Origin: Desulfovibrionales bacterium | GTDB lineage: Bacteria > Desulfobacterota > Desulfovibrionia > Desulfovibrionales > Desulfomicrobiaceae | NCBI GenBank assembly: GCA_012727515.1 | Contig: JAAYGZ010000113.1 | Span: 1 to 6,514, forward strand | Direction of reading: 5' to 3' | Length of the DNA: 6,514 nucleotides | Shown here: in pieces, positions 1 through 5,327 of the stretch | How the letters are laid out: each line of letters begins with the position of its first letter | How positions within the stretch are numbered: position 1 is the first letter of the stretch | Translations under genes and position numbers: made by a program | Notes under the pieces: generated by a model | Told to the model about the DNA's origin: nothing | Databases searched by the model: none | Seen by the model: the letters and a program-made list of their open reading frames with translations, nothing else

Positions 1-17
1 CCACCTAAACCAGGCAA

Positions 18-52
18 ACTAACCTTGACGATCGCTAATCTTTAAGGTTAGT
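18..52. promoter_or_regulatory. Inverted repeat, likely MqsA operator
   Basis: ACTAACCTT at 18-26 is an exact reverse complement of AAGGTTAGT at 44-52, giving a perfect 9-bp dyad with a 17-nt spacer. The arms contain AACCT and AGGTT, the half-sites known for E. coli MqsA palindromes, where they are normally only 2-4 nt apart. The left arm touches the candidate -35 box and the right arm the candidate -10 box, so a bound antitoxin would block transcription. Autoregulation is inferred from the family; the wide spacing is unusual. Confidence 0.6.
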
Positions 53-54
53 AT
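25..54 (+). promoter_or_regulatory. Candidate sigma70 promoter of mqsRA
   Basis: TTGACG at 25-30 matches the -35 consensus at five of six positions. An 18-bp spacer leads to TAGTAT at 49-54, which matches the -10 box at four of six. A start site six or seven bases downstream would fall at or next to the ATG at 61, so the transcript could be leaderless. The only purine-rich stretch before the ATG, AAGG at 44-47, is too far away for an ordinary ribosome binding site. The call rests on short motifs only. Confidence 0.4.
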
Positions 55-60
55 CTATCG

Positions 61-381
61 ATGGAAAAGCGCAAACCCCATTACCGCCTTGCCGATATAC
101 AAGTGCTGGTTGCCGACTCGACAAAGAGGGTATTTACGAGAACAGCCATTGTCGGCGGGCGTGATATGGGTCTGGAAGAAAGCCAGATGCGCGAGGTGGT
201 TTGCACCCTGTCCAACCGCAACCTGTTCAAGTCGATGACGACCCGCTTCGACCCCACGATTTGGCAGGACGTGTACCACGCCATGACGCCGGTCGGCGTG
301 ATGGCTTACATCAAGATAACGGGCTATGTCGATGGTCGGCCCCCGGTAATCCAGTTTAAGCGCTTGGAGGATGAATCATGA
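61..381 (+). CDS. mqsR: MqsR-type mRNA interferase toxin
   Basis: This is a 106-residue toxin of a type II toxin-antitoxin pair. E. coli MqsR is a RelE-fold ribonuclease that cleaves mRNA in the cytoplasm at GC-containing sites, mainly GCU. The N-terminus (MEKRKPHYRL) nearly matches E. coli MqsR, which fixes the ATG start. The KSMTTRFDPTIWQDVY block (57-72) is the family signature. Lys57, Gln69 and Tyr83 line up with the E. coli catalytic residues Lys56, Gln68 and Tyr81, so the toxin looks intact. It is about eight residues longer than the E. coli protein, mostly at the C-terminus. The gene overlaps the antitoxin gene by ATGA, with toxin first, the usual order for mqsRA and the reverse of most toxin-antitoxin operons. 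No good Shine-Dalgarno sequence is seen before the start. Confidence 0.93.
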   Translation: MEKRKPHYRLADIQVLVADSTKRVFTRTAIVGGRDMGLEESQMREVVCTLSNRNLFKSMTTRFDPTIWQDVYHAMTPVGVMAYIKITGYVDGRPPVIQFKRLEDES

Positions 382-773
382 AATGCCCTGAATGCGGTTC
401 CCCAATGACACATCAAATCTGGGACGAGTTGGTGTCCGTGCATGGGAAGTCGCTGACCGTCCATGCCGTCGGCGGCAACCGTTGCACCCAATGCGGCGAG
501 GCGGTCTTTGACGACGAGAGCTACGACCGGGTTGTGGCTGTCGGCGATGGCTTGGTGCGGGCGTTGCGCAAGTCGAATCCGCCCGAAGTGAAGGTCATTC
601 GAGAAAAGCTCGGTCTTACGCAGGCGGAAGCCGGGAAAGTGTTCGGCGGCGGCGCCAATGCCTTTTCGCGGTATGAGCGGGGGGTTGCCAAGCCAAGCAC
701 CCAGATGCGGAAACTTCTGAAGCTCGCAGAACGTCATCCAGAACTGGTCAAGGAGTTGGCGCAAATCAGATGA
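378..773 (+). CDS. mqsA: MqsA-type antitoxin, zinc and HTH domains
   Basis: This 131-residue protein is the cognate antitoxin and autorepressor. The N-terminal domain has two CxxC pairs (Cys3/Cys6 and Cys36/Cys39) that should hold the structural zinc, as in E. coli MqsA, where this half binds the toxin. The C-terminal half, from about residue 70, is an HTH-XRE domain with LTQAEAGKVFGGGANAFSRY. Asn94 and Arg98 correspond to the E. coli DNA-reading residues Asn97 and Arg101. The length matches E. coli MqsA (131 residues). The start codon overlaps the mqsR stop, indicating translational coupling. It probably binds the dyad over the operon promoter. In E. coli MqsA has also been reported to repress other genes; nothing here shows that. 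No terminator is evident directly downstream. Confidence 0.93.
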   Translation: MKCPECGSPMTHQIWDELVSVHGKSLTVHAVGGNRCTQCGEAVFDDESYDRVVAVGDGLVRALRKSNPPEVKVIREKLGLTQAEAGKVFGGGANAFSRYERGVAKPSTQMRKLLKLAERHPELVKELAQIR

Positions 774-786
774 GCGAGGGAGCAGC

Positions 787-826
787 ATTGGGGACACCCG
801 CCCGAACAATAGGGGACAGACCACGG
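787..826. repeat. Repeat remnant of the GGGGACAGACCACGG type
   Basis: ATTGGGGACA (787-796) is followed 12 bp later by AATAGGGGACAGACCACGG (808-826), so the GGGGACA core appears twice as a direct repeat. From general knowledge, TGGGGACAGACCACG-like strings often flank REP-associated tyrosine transposase (Y1/IS200-like) genes in many proteobacterial-type genomes. No transposase gene is present here, so this is probably a leftover end or a non-autonomous copy. The family assignment is from memory of the motif and is not verified. Confidence 0.4.
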
Positions 827-895
827 TTAATTTTTGTCAAAGCTGAAATTTCCCTCCCGCCCCGCCGCCTGCCAACCCCGCCCCTTACCGGACAT

Positions 896-923
896 TTGAC
901 CAACTACCTGACATTAGCATAAT
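896..923 (+). promoter_or_regulatory. Candidate sigma70 promoter for the 1139-1732 gene
   Basis: TTGACC at 896-901 (five of six to consensus) and CATAAT at 918-923 (five of six) are separated by 16 bp. Transcription would begin near 930 and run through the palindromic repeat at 958-1074, giving a leader of about 210 nt before the ATG at 1139. It is the best sigma70-like match in the spacer. Confidence 0.35.
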
Positions 924-957
924 AATACACCTGCCGTGCATACATACACTTTAATTC

Positions 958-1074
958 CGTCATTGTGAGTGTATGCCCTATGGGTGAGCGTAGCGGCGCG
1001 ACAATCCATAACCTGCTGATACGTCAAAAATTCTGGATTGCTTTCCGCTTCGATTCCTCGCAGTCGCAATGACT
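958..1074. repeat. Palindromic intergenic repeat, copy A (diverged)
   Basis: GTCATTG at 959-965 and CAATGAC at 1067-1073 form the outer inverted ends; continuing inward, GTGA faces TCGC with one mismatch. An inner pair, CAATCCA (1002-1008) and TGGATTG (1034-1040), gives a nested stem. The ends and the internal CAATC/GATTG motif match copy B at 3239-3336, but the middle has diverged. It has the size and layout of a non-autonomous, fold-back (MITE-like or REP-like) element. Confidence 0.65.
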
Positions 1075-1138
1075 TGTTTCGCTTTAATCAGCGGTTCCCT
1101 GAAAAATCAGCACGGCATTTCCTGTCACGGAGGTTTGT

Positions 1139-1732
1139 ATGTCTCATCATTCCCAGTTGAGTATCAAAGCAGAACCCCAGGTGCTGGCCCCCCTGAGCAC
1201 GCTTTTTCAGTCCGGCATTCAGGTCACCATAGACAATGATGTTGCCCTGACTGATCTGCTCCTGTCTCTGCCAGGCTTTACCCTCAGCTACCTGGGGGAC
1301 GCAGTGCAGACTATTTTTGTCAATGGTGTTCCGCTGGATGACATGCAGCAACCTGTCCAGCCAGGCACAACCATAGCCCTGTCCGCAGCCATGCCCGGCC
1401 TGGCTGGCGCTATTTTCCGCAAACAGGGCCTGCATGGCTCCTTGCGCAGCAAACCCGTTGCCCTGACCAAGACAAGCACTGCTACGCACACAGTGCGCAT
1501 CAAGCTCTTTAATTCCATTGCAACAGATCGGGCACAGGATTTATTTACACATGGGGTTGTGGTCGATGCCAAGGCTATGCTGAGCGTGCTGGAACGTCGC
1601 CCGGATATGTTCAGCCATGCAGACCTGGAACTGGACTCGCAAGGGCCGGTATCACTGACCCAGCTCAAAGACCACCTCAGTACAGCGCAATCTGTCCGGC
1701 TTCATGTTCTGGTGCAGCCAGCCAAGGCGTAA
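1139..1732 (+). CDS. Protein of unknown function, possible beta-grasp segment
   Basis: I do not recognise this 197-residue protein with certainty. The start is supported by GGAGG at 1129-1133, five bases before the ATG. There is no signal peptide or clear membrane segment, so it is probably cytoplasmic. Residues about 27-90 read like the second half of a ubiquitin-like fold: IFVNGVPLDD (59-68), then QPGTTIALSAAMPGLAG (74-90), similar in pattern to MoaD/ThiS strands ending in a Gly-rich tail, except that here the Gly motif is internal. A second part (119-195) begins VRIKLFNSIA and has alternating hydrophobic residues. The gene converges on tupC with the two stop codons directly adjacent. With a ThiF-like E1 gene 3.7 kb away, a sulfur-carrier-like or metal-cofactor role is conceivable but unproven. 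Confidence 0.75.
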   Translation: MSHHSQLSIKAEPQVLAPLSTLFQSGIQVTIDNDVALTDLLLSLPGFTLSYLGDAVQTIFVNGVPLDDMQQPVQPGTTIALSAAMPGLAGAIFRKQGLHGSLRSKPVALTKTSTATHTVRIKLFNSIATDRAQDLFTHGVVVDAKAMLSVLERRPDMFSHADLELDSQGPVSLTQLKDHLSTAQSVRLHVLVQPAKA

Positions 1733-2398
1733 TCAGCGCTTTTTCTGCGCCACATCAGCACAGCGCCCCTGCTCCAGGGTTACGATATTGTCCGCAAGAG
1801 AAGCGGCCTGAGCACGGTCGTGGGTGGTGAAAATAATGGTTGTCGCGTGTTCAGCGTTCACTCGCTGGAGCAGTTCTGCAATAACCTGCTGATTGGCTGC
1901 ATCCACGCTTGCTGTTGGCTCATCACACAGCAACACCTGGGGCGCTAAAACCAATGCCCTGGCCAGGGCCACGCGCTGTGTTTCCCCACCGGAAAGTTTA
2001 TGTGCAGCAGCATTTTTATACTGAGGCAGACCGACCATGGCCAGAGCCTCATCCACCATTGCGTTACGTGTGGCCGCAGCAACTTTGCGAATTTTAAGGC
2101 CAAATTCAATGTTTGCCCGCACTGTGGTTGAAAACATGATGGGATGCTGAGGAACCAGTACCACCTCGCGCCGCAACCGCTGACGCATGGCATCGCTGTC
2201 AACGGCCTGGCCTGAAAACAGAATCTGCCCACGTGTCGGCGCAGCCAGAAAAGCCAGAAGCATCAGCAGTGAGGTCTTGCCCGCGCCATTATGCCCGACC
2301 AGGGCATGGATGCGCCCCTGTTCAAATCCAAGATGATCAATCTCCAGCACAGACGTATCTGTATAGCTGTAGTTGAGATGATCCAGACAATAGATCAT
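1733..2398 (-). CDS. tupC: Tungstate ABC transporter ATP-binding protein TupC
   Basis: This 221-residue cytoplasmic ATPase powers tungstate import with TupB and TupA. All ABC ATPase motifs are present: Walker A GHNGAGKT (35-42), Q-loop Gln84 in VPQ, signature LSGGE (135-139) followed by QRVALARAL, Walker B VLLCDE (155-160), D-loop SVD (164-166) and the switch His193 in THD. The length is short, as usual for TupC, and there is no C-terminal TOBE domain of the kind found in ModC, so direct oxyanion sensing by this subunit is unlikely. The ATG overlaps the tupB stop (ATGA), which indicates coupled translation. The stop codon abuts that of the convergent gene at 1139-1732, with no terminator between them, so transcripts from the two sides should overlap. 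Confidence 0.92.
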   Translation of the reverse strand: MIYCLDHLNYSYTDTSVLEIDHLGFEQGRIHALVGHNGAGKTSLLMLLAFLAAPTRGQILFSGQAVDSDAMRQRLRREVVLVPQHPIMFSTTVRANIEFGLKIRKVAAATRNAMVDEALAMVGLPQYKNAAAHKLSGGETQRVALARALVLAPQVLLCDEPTASVDAANQQVIAELLQRVNAEHATTIIFTTHDRAQAASLADNIVTLEQGRCADVAQKKR

Positions 2399-3093
2399 CA
2401 GCGTGTACTCCGGCCCTGCAACAGATTAAAAATAATGTTCACGCCCAGGCTGATGCCGATTAAAAGCACCCCCAGGGCAACGGCCAGGGTAAAAGCGCCC
2501 TTGTCATATTCCAGAGCCATGGCCGTGGTCATGGTGCGCGTAAAACCTTTAATATTGCCGCCAAGCATCATGGACACGCCTATTTCAGAAATAACCCTGG
2601 CAAAGGCGGTAATGACTGCCGCGCAAATACCATAGCGCCCCTCACGCAGAACAACCAGGGCTGTTTGCCAGGCATTTGCACCCAGGGTCTGAGCTGTAAT
2701 CCGGTAGCGTTCGTCAATACGGCTCACTGCCGAGATGGTCAGCACACAGACCAGCGGCGCAATGAGCAGAAACTGTCCAATGACCATGGCCTGCTCTGTG
2801 TACAGCAAATCCAGAGCGCCAAAAATTCCCCGCCGGGAAATAAACATATACACAAAAAGCCCAATAACAACCGTGGGCACAGCCAGCAGACTATTGAGCA
2901 GTGTGAGCAGAATCCGTTTGCCCGGAATACGCCCATAGGCAAGAACAAAGCCAGCCGGAATGCCCAGCACAGCCGCCCCAAGCGTAGCCTGCGCACTGAC
3001 CATAAGAGAAACCTGCACAATGCGCATTAACTCCGGGTCAAACGAAATCAGCAACTGCATGGCCATACGCAGACTGTCGGTAAAAAATGACAT
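2398..3093 (-). CDS. tupB: Tungstate ABC transporter permease TupB
   Basis: This 231-residue inner-membrane permease forms the tungstate channel with TupC. Hydrophobic segments lie at about residues 25-52, 62-85, 103-123, 155-178 and 200-225. The cytoplasmic EAA loop that docks on the ATPase is visible at about 134-153 (AQTLGANAW then VVLREGR), followed by the conserved RVISEIGVSMMLGGNIKG (166-183). The length and pattern match the TupB/WtpB-like permease group. AGGAG at 3100-3104 lies six bases before the ATG and supports the start. It is separated from tupA by 299 bp holding a repeat and a terminator-like hairpin, so expression is probably not simply equal to that of tupA. Confidence 0.92.
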   Translation of the reverse strand: MSFFTDSLRMAMQLLISFDPELMRIVQVSLMVSAQATLGAAVLGIPAGFVLAYGRIPGKRILLTLLNSLLAVPTVVIGLFVYMFISRRGIFGALDLLYTEQAMVIGQFLLIAPLVCVLTISAVSRIDERYRITAQTLGANAWQTALVVLREGRYGICAAVITAFARVISEIGVSMMLGGNIKGFTRTMTTAMALEYDKGAFTLAVALGVLLIGISLGVNIIFNLLQGRSTR

Positions 3094-3109
3094 AGAAAGC
3101 TCCTGTCAT

Positions 3110-3140
3110 AAAAAAGGTGTGTTGTATGCACAACACACCT
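3110..3140 (-). terminator. Intrinsic terminator or attenuator after tupA, before tupB
   Basis: On the minus strand AGGTGTGTTGT (3140-3130) pairs perfectly with ACAACACACCT (3125-3115) across a 4-nt loop, followed at once by five T residues (3114-3110), the classic intrinsic terminator layout. It sits five bases upstream of the tupB ribosome binding site. It may end most tupA transcripts or protect their 3' ends, giving more binding protein than membrane subunits, a known arrangement for ABC importers. The structure is directly visible; the regulatory role is inferred. Confidence 0.75.
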
Positions 3141-3146
3141 GCATAC
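3124..3146 (-). promoter_or_regulatory. Alternative hairpin interlocked with the terminator
   Basis: GTATGC (3146-3141 on the minus strand) can pair with GCATAC (3129-3124) around an 11-nt loop. That loop is exactly the 5' arm of the terminator stem, and the downstream arm includes the terminator loop and the first two bases of its 3' arm. The two hairpins therefore cannot form fully at the same time. This resembles an antiterminator, or a double palindrome serving as a protein-binding site. The 6-bp stem is weaker than the terminator and may need a ligand or protein to be favoured. Confidence 0.4.
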
Positions 3147-3238
3147 CTTGGGGACTGATTTATTTTGTCAACGTGAGGGGCTTACAACAGAGGAATCTGC
3201 AAAAGCTCATCAGTGGTGCGAGGAGCCTGGCTTTATGG

Positions 3239-3336
3239 CGTCATTGCGAGGAGTCTGCGACGAAGCAATCTCCTCCATTTGGTCTCGGGCTATCTGGATA
3301 AGATTGCCGCGCTCCCGTTGGTCGCTCGCAATGACG
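3239..3336. repeat. Palindromic intergenic repeat, copy B
   Basis: CGTCATTGCGAG at 3239-3250 and CTCGCAATGACG at 3325-3336 are perfect 12-bp inverted ends. A nested pair, GCAATCT (3265-3271) and AGATTGC (3301-3307), gives an inner stem. The element is 98 bp with no coding capacity. The ends match copy A at 958-1074, which has one mismatch, so B is the better-preserved copy. GTCATTGCGAG...CTCGCAATGAC elements are, from general knowledge, widespread intergenic repeats. This one lies inside the tup operon between tupA and tupB. Confidence 0.8.
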
Positions 3337-3392
3337 GACTTTTGTAAGCTCCTCGTACTGATTCATGTTGTAATCAGCGACTCCCTTGCCCC

Positions 3393-4280
3393 TTATCTGG
3401 CATCCGGAAAAAACAACTGCTGTCCAAGCAACTTGTAGTCTGCAATGGCCTGCTGTCCTTCGGCAGATACCAGCCACTGGGCAAAGGTTTCTGCATATTC
3501 ATGCTGAACATGAGGATGTTTGGCCGGATTAACAGGAATAACGCCGTATGGATTTGCCAGTTCGTCTCCGCCTTCACAGAGAATATCCAGGGCAATGGGC
3601 AGATCGCGTCCAAACGCATATTTGATATATGTACCACGATCAGCCAGCGTATAGGCCTGCTTCTCGTCTGCCATGGTCAGGGTCTTGCCCATGCCTTGGC
3701 CCACAGACAGATACCAGCCAGCGTTGTCCGCAGGGGCTGTGGCAGTAATCTCAACCGTGCTGCCACCCTTGTCCATGGTGGTGGTCATCTTTTCCACAGC
3801 AATGCCGGACGCTCCCCACAGCTCCTGTTCCTTGACATGCGTTCCGGAATCATCACCACGGGAAATAAAGGTTGCCTTGGCCGTGGCAATTTTTTTCATG
3901 GCTGCTGCGCCATCAGCACTTCCTTTGACCTTGGCCGGATCTGTGGCTGGTCCAAGCAGAATAAAATCATTGTGCATGACTGCGTACCGCTTTGTGCCAT
4001 AGCCATCCTGCACAAAAGCTTCTTCACGATCCCTGTCGTGCACAAAAATAACATCCACATTGCCGTCAATGGCGTCACGAATGGCTGCGCCAGTGCCTTT
4101 GGCCACAACTTTGACCGTGATTCCTGTGCGCTCCTTAAAAAGAGGCAACAAGGTGTCCAGCAGGCCTGACTCCTGGGTGCTTGTAGTGGTGGACATCTTC
4201 AGTACCTTGTCCTCAGCAGCCCCAACGCTTGCACACGCCAGCACAAGCAAACAGGCCAGACACAATTTAACATGATTCAT
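3393..4280 (-). CDS. tupA: Tungstate-binding periplasmic protein TupA
   Basis: This 295-residue protein captures tungstate in the periplasm and delivers it to TupBC; TupA proteins bind tungstate in strong preference to molybdate. A signal peptide covers about residues 1-22 (hydrophobic LCLACLLVLACASVGAA, probable cleavage near AAED). Cys16 in LAC resembles a lipobox, but Leu at -2 is atypical, so a soluble form is favoured. The family signatures are clear: TTTST followed by SGLLD (31-42), SRGDDSGTH (140-148), GWYLSVGQGMG (188-198) and the block TLADRGTY (211-218). The two Ser/Thr/Gly-rich loops are the expected oxyanion ligands. AGGAG at 4289-4293 lies eight bases before the ATG. The gene follows the regulator by 36 bp and is likely cotranscribed with it. 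Confidence 0.95.
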   Translation of the reverse strand: MNHVKLCLACLLVLACASVGAAEDKVLKMSTTTSTQESGLLDTLLPLFKERTGITVKVVAKGTGAAIRDAIDGNVDVIFVHDRDREEAFVQDGYGTKRYAVMHNDFILLGPATDPAKVKGSADGAAAMKKIATAKATFISRGDDSGTHVKEQELWGASGIAVEKMTTTMDKGGSTVEITATAPADNAGWYLSVGQGMGKTLTMADEKQAYTLADRGTYIKYAFGRDLPIALDILCEGGDELANPYGVIPVNPAKHPHVQHEYAETFAQWLVSAEGQQAIADYKLLGQQLFFPDAR

Positions 4281-4316
4281 AGCAACAACTCCTGTGTAAT
4301 ACGTTAGTGAAAATGG

Positions 4317-5237
4317 TTACAGTGATTCCTGGTACATTATTTTTCCAACCATGCTGATATCATATCCATGCAGATTCTGCCCGACATGTTTAAAATCCTC
4401 TGTCTGAAAAATTCCCAGAAAACGCTGCACCAGGGGCTCAAAAAAAACATCTTTATTTACCAGCAGATCAAACCGTTCCCAGCGCAGGGGCACAAACTCC
4501 AGGTTCAGGGCCACAGCCACTTCTTCAATGCCCATGCCCACATCAGCCTGACCAGACAAAATTGCCAGCCCCACATCCATGTGCCGCGCAACCTCGCGCT
4601 CATAGCCTGCAATTTTATCAGTCCGGATACCGGCTTTGTGCAGTTCCCGGTCCAATAAAAGCCGTGTGCCTGTGCCCAGCGATCGGTTGATCATGCGAAT
4701 GCCCGGGCGCTTAAAGTCATCAATGGCATAAATTTCATGCGGATTGCCCTGGGCCACCATAAGGCCTTGTCTGCGTTTGCAAAAATTAACCACCACAGGC
4801 AAACGCTCAAATTCCTGCGACGCAAACTGAAAATTATACTCTTCCTCATCATCCTGAATCAAATGACTTCCGGCAATATGACATAAATTATTGCGCAAGG
4901 CCCGCACCCCGCCCATGCTGCCGACATTGCCAAATACAGCCAGATGCCCGGAATACATACGATTAAATAAAGAAATAGTTTTATCCAACAGCAGATCATT
5001 ACTGCCAGCCACAACCAGAAGGCGCTGATTTGCCGTTATCGGACGAATCGTATCAGGAAAATTAACAACATTGTTCTCAACCCATTGTTCCACAAGGTAG
5101 CGTGGAAAAAGCCATTTTCCCGTGACCTTGGTAGCGGGCAGCCCCTTTTCAGAAACCAGGGTATAGACCATTTTTTCATGAATATGCAAAAACTCTGCAA
5201 CGTCCCTGGTTGTCATCATCTTGGGTACAAGGGCCAT
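4317..5237 (-). CDS. HTH plus PBP-like domain regulator, likely tungstate/molybdate-responsive
   Basis: This 306-residue protein probably senses the oxyanion and controls the tup operon that it heads. Residues about 8-55 (TTRDVAEFLHIHEKMVY, GLPATKVTGKWLFPRYLVEQW) form an excisionase/MerR-like winged HTH of the HTH_17 type. Residues about 72-285 form a PBP-like domain as found in molybdate-related regulators and MoeA fusions: GSMGGVRAL (106-114), INRSLGTGTR (182-191) and HMDVGLAILSGQADVGMGI (219-237). No signal peptide is present, so this domain works in the cytoplasm. The GAGGTG site at 5245-5250 supports the ATG at 5237; Met7 and Met8 are less likely alternatives. It is divergent from the ThiF-like gene, so it may act on both. 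The effector (tungstate, molybdate or a cofactor intermediate) is inferred from context. Confidence 0.85.
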   Translation of the reverse strand: MALVPKMMTTRDVAEFLHIHEKMVYTLVSEKGLPATKVTGKWLFPRYLVEQWVENNVVNFPDTIRPITANQRLLVVAGSNDLLLDKTISLFNRMYSGHLAVFGNVGSMGGVRALRNNLCHIAGSHLIQDDEEEYNFQFASQEFERLPVVVNFCKRRQGLMVAQGNPHEIYAIDDFKRPGIRMINRSLGTGTRLLLDRELHKAGIRTDKIAGYEREVARHMDVGLAILSGQADVGMGIEEVAVALNLEFVPLRWERFDLLVNKDVFFEPLVQRFLGIFQTEDFKHVGQNLHGYDISMVGKIMYQESL

Positions 5238-5256
5238 GTTTTTTCACCTCATTATG

Positions 5257-5272
5257 CCTGCGCTGACGCAGG
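5257..5272 (-). promoter_or_regulatory. Small hairpin or dyad in the regulator leader
   Basis: CCTGCG (5257-5262) and CGCAGG (5267-5272) form a perfect 6-bp inverted repeat with a 4-nt spacer, six bases upstream of the regulator's ribosome binding site (5245-5250). It could be an operator for autoregulation or an RNA hairpin affecting translation. No U tract follows, so it is not a terminator. Confidence 0.35.
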
Positions 5273-5316
5273 GTAAACATGCGTTGCGGGAATGCTTTCG
5301 TCAACTCTTGAACGTA

Positions 5317-5327
5317 TGATCAGATCA
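5317..5327. promoter_or_regulatory. TGATC-A-GATCA dyad, possible operator
   Basis: This is a perfect 5-bp inverted repeat around one central base, near the middle of the divergent intergenic region. Position and symmetry fit a site from which a dimeric regulator could control both directions. It is short, so chance occurrence is possible. Confidence 0.3.

Larger units (their letters stand above)
1..60 (+). other. Upstream region of the mqsRA operon
   Basis: This stretch has no gene. It carries the promoter-like elements and inverted repeat listed separately. A second, weaker partial dyad (CCT, five bases, AGG) sits at 4-14 and could be another MqsA contact site, but it is too short to call with confidence. 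No remnant of an upstream gene can be recognised. Confidence 0.5.
774..1138. other. Noncoding spacer between mqsA and the unknown gene
   Basis: This 365-bp stretch has no convincing gene. It holds, in order, a GGGGACA-type repeat remnant (787-826), a C-rich tract (about 850-885), a promoter-like pair (896-923), a palindromic repeat copy (958-1074) and a ribosome binding site (GGAGG, 1129-1133). No intrinsic terminator for mqsRA was found. It looks like the junction between the toxin-antitoxin cassette and the tungsten-related region. Confidence 0.6.
3094..3392. other. Long tupA-tupB spacer
   Basis: This 299-bp gap inside the tup operon has no gene. Reading in the direction of transcription (minus strand), it contains palindromic repeat copy B (3336-3239), a TTGACA string (3171-3166) without a clear -10 partner, two interlocking hairpins (3146-3115), an oligo-U tract (3114-3110) and the tupB ribosome binding site (3104-3100). 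Gaps between genes elsewhere in the operon are 36 bp or less. Confidence 0.7.

Noticed and set aside
324..824. Long minus-strand ORF opposite mqsA
   Set aside because: It lies antisense to a well-recognised antitoxin gene, spans the mqsR-mqsA overlap and shows no family motif; it is a shadow frame.
958..1074. CRISPR array
   Set aside because: The repeats are two widely separated palindromic elements, not short regularly spaced direct repeats with unique spacers.
3143..3171. Separate tupBC promoter from TTGACA at 3171-3166
   Set aside because: The -35 is perfect, but at 17-18 bp spacing the -10 matches poorly (AGGTAT or GGTATG); the only TATGCA is 20 bp away, too far for a normal promoter.
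2960..3301. Plus-strand ORF over the tupB start and the spacer
   Set aside because: Part of it is antisense to tupB and part reads through the terminator hairpin and the repeat; no family resemblance was seen.
3148..3477. ORFs on both strands across palindromic repeat copy B
   Set aside because: These arise from the repeat and the 3' end of tupA. No ribosome binding site or protein family supports them.
3501..4169. 222-residue plus-strand ORF opposite tupA
   Set aside because: The opposite strand encodes a complete TupA with signature motifs. The plus-strand translation has no recognisable domain.
3393..4280. TupA as a lipoprotein
   Set aside because: Cys16 follows VLA, and Leu at -2 departs from the lipobox; a normal signal peptidase site near residues 20-22 fits better, though the point is not settled.
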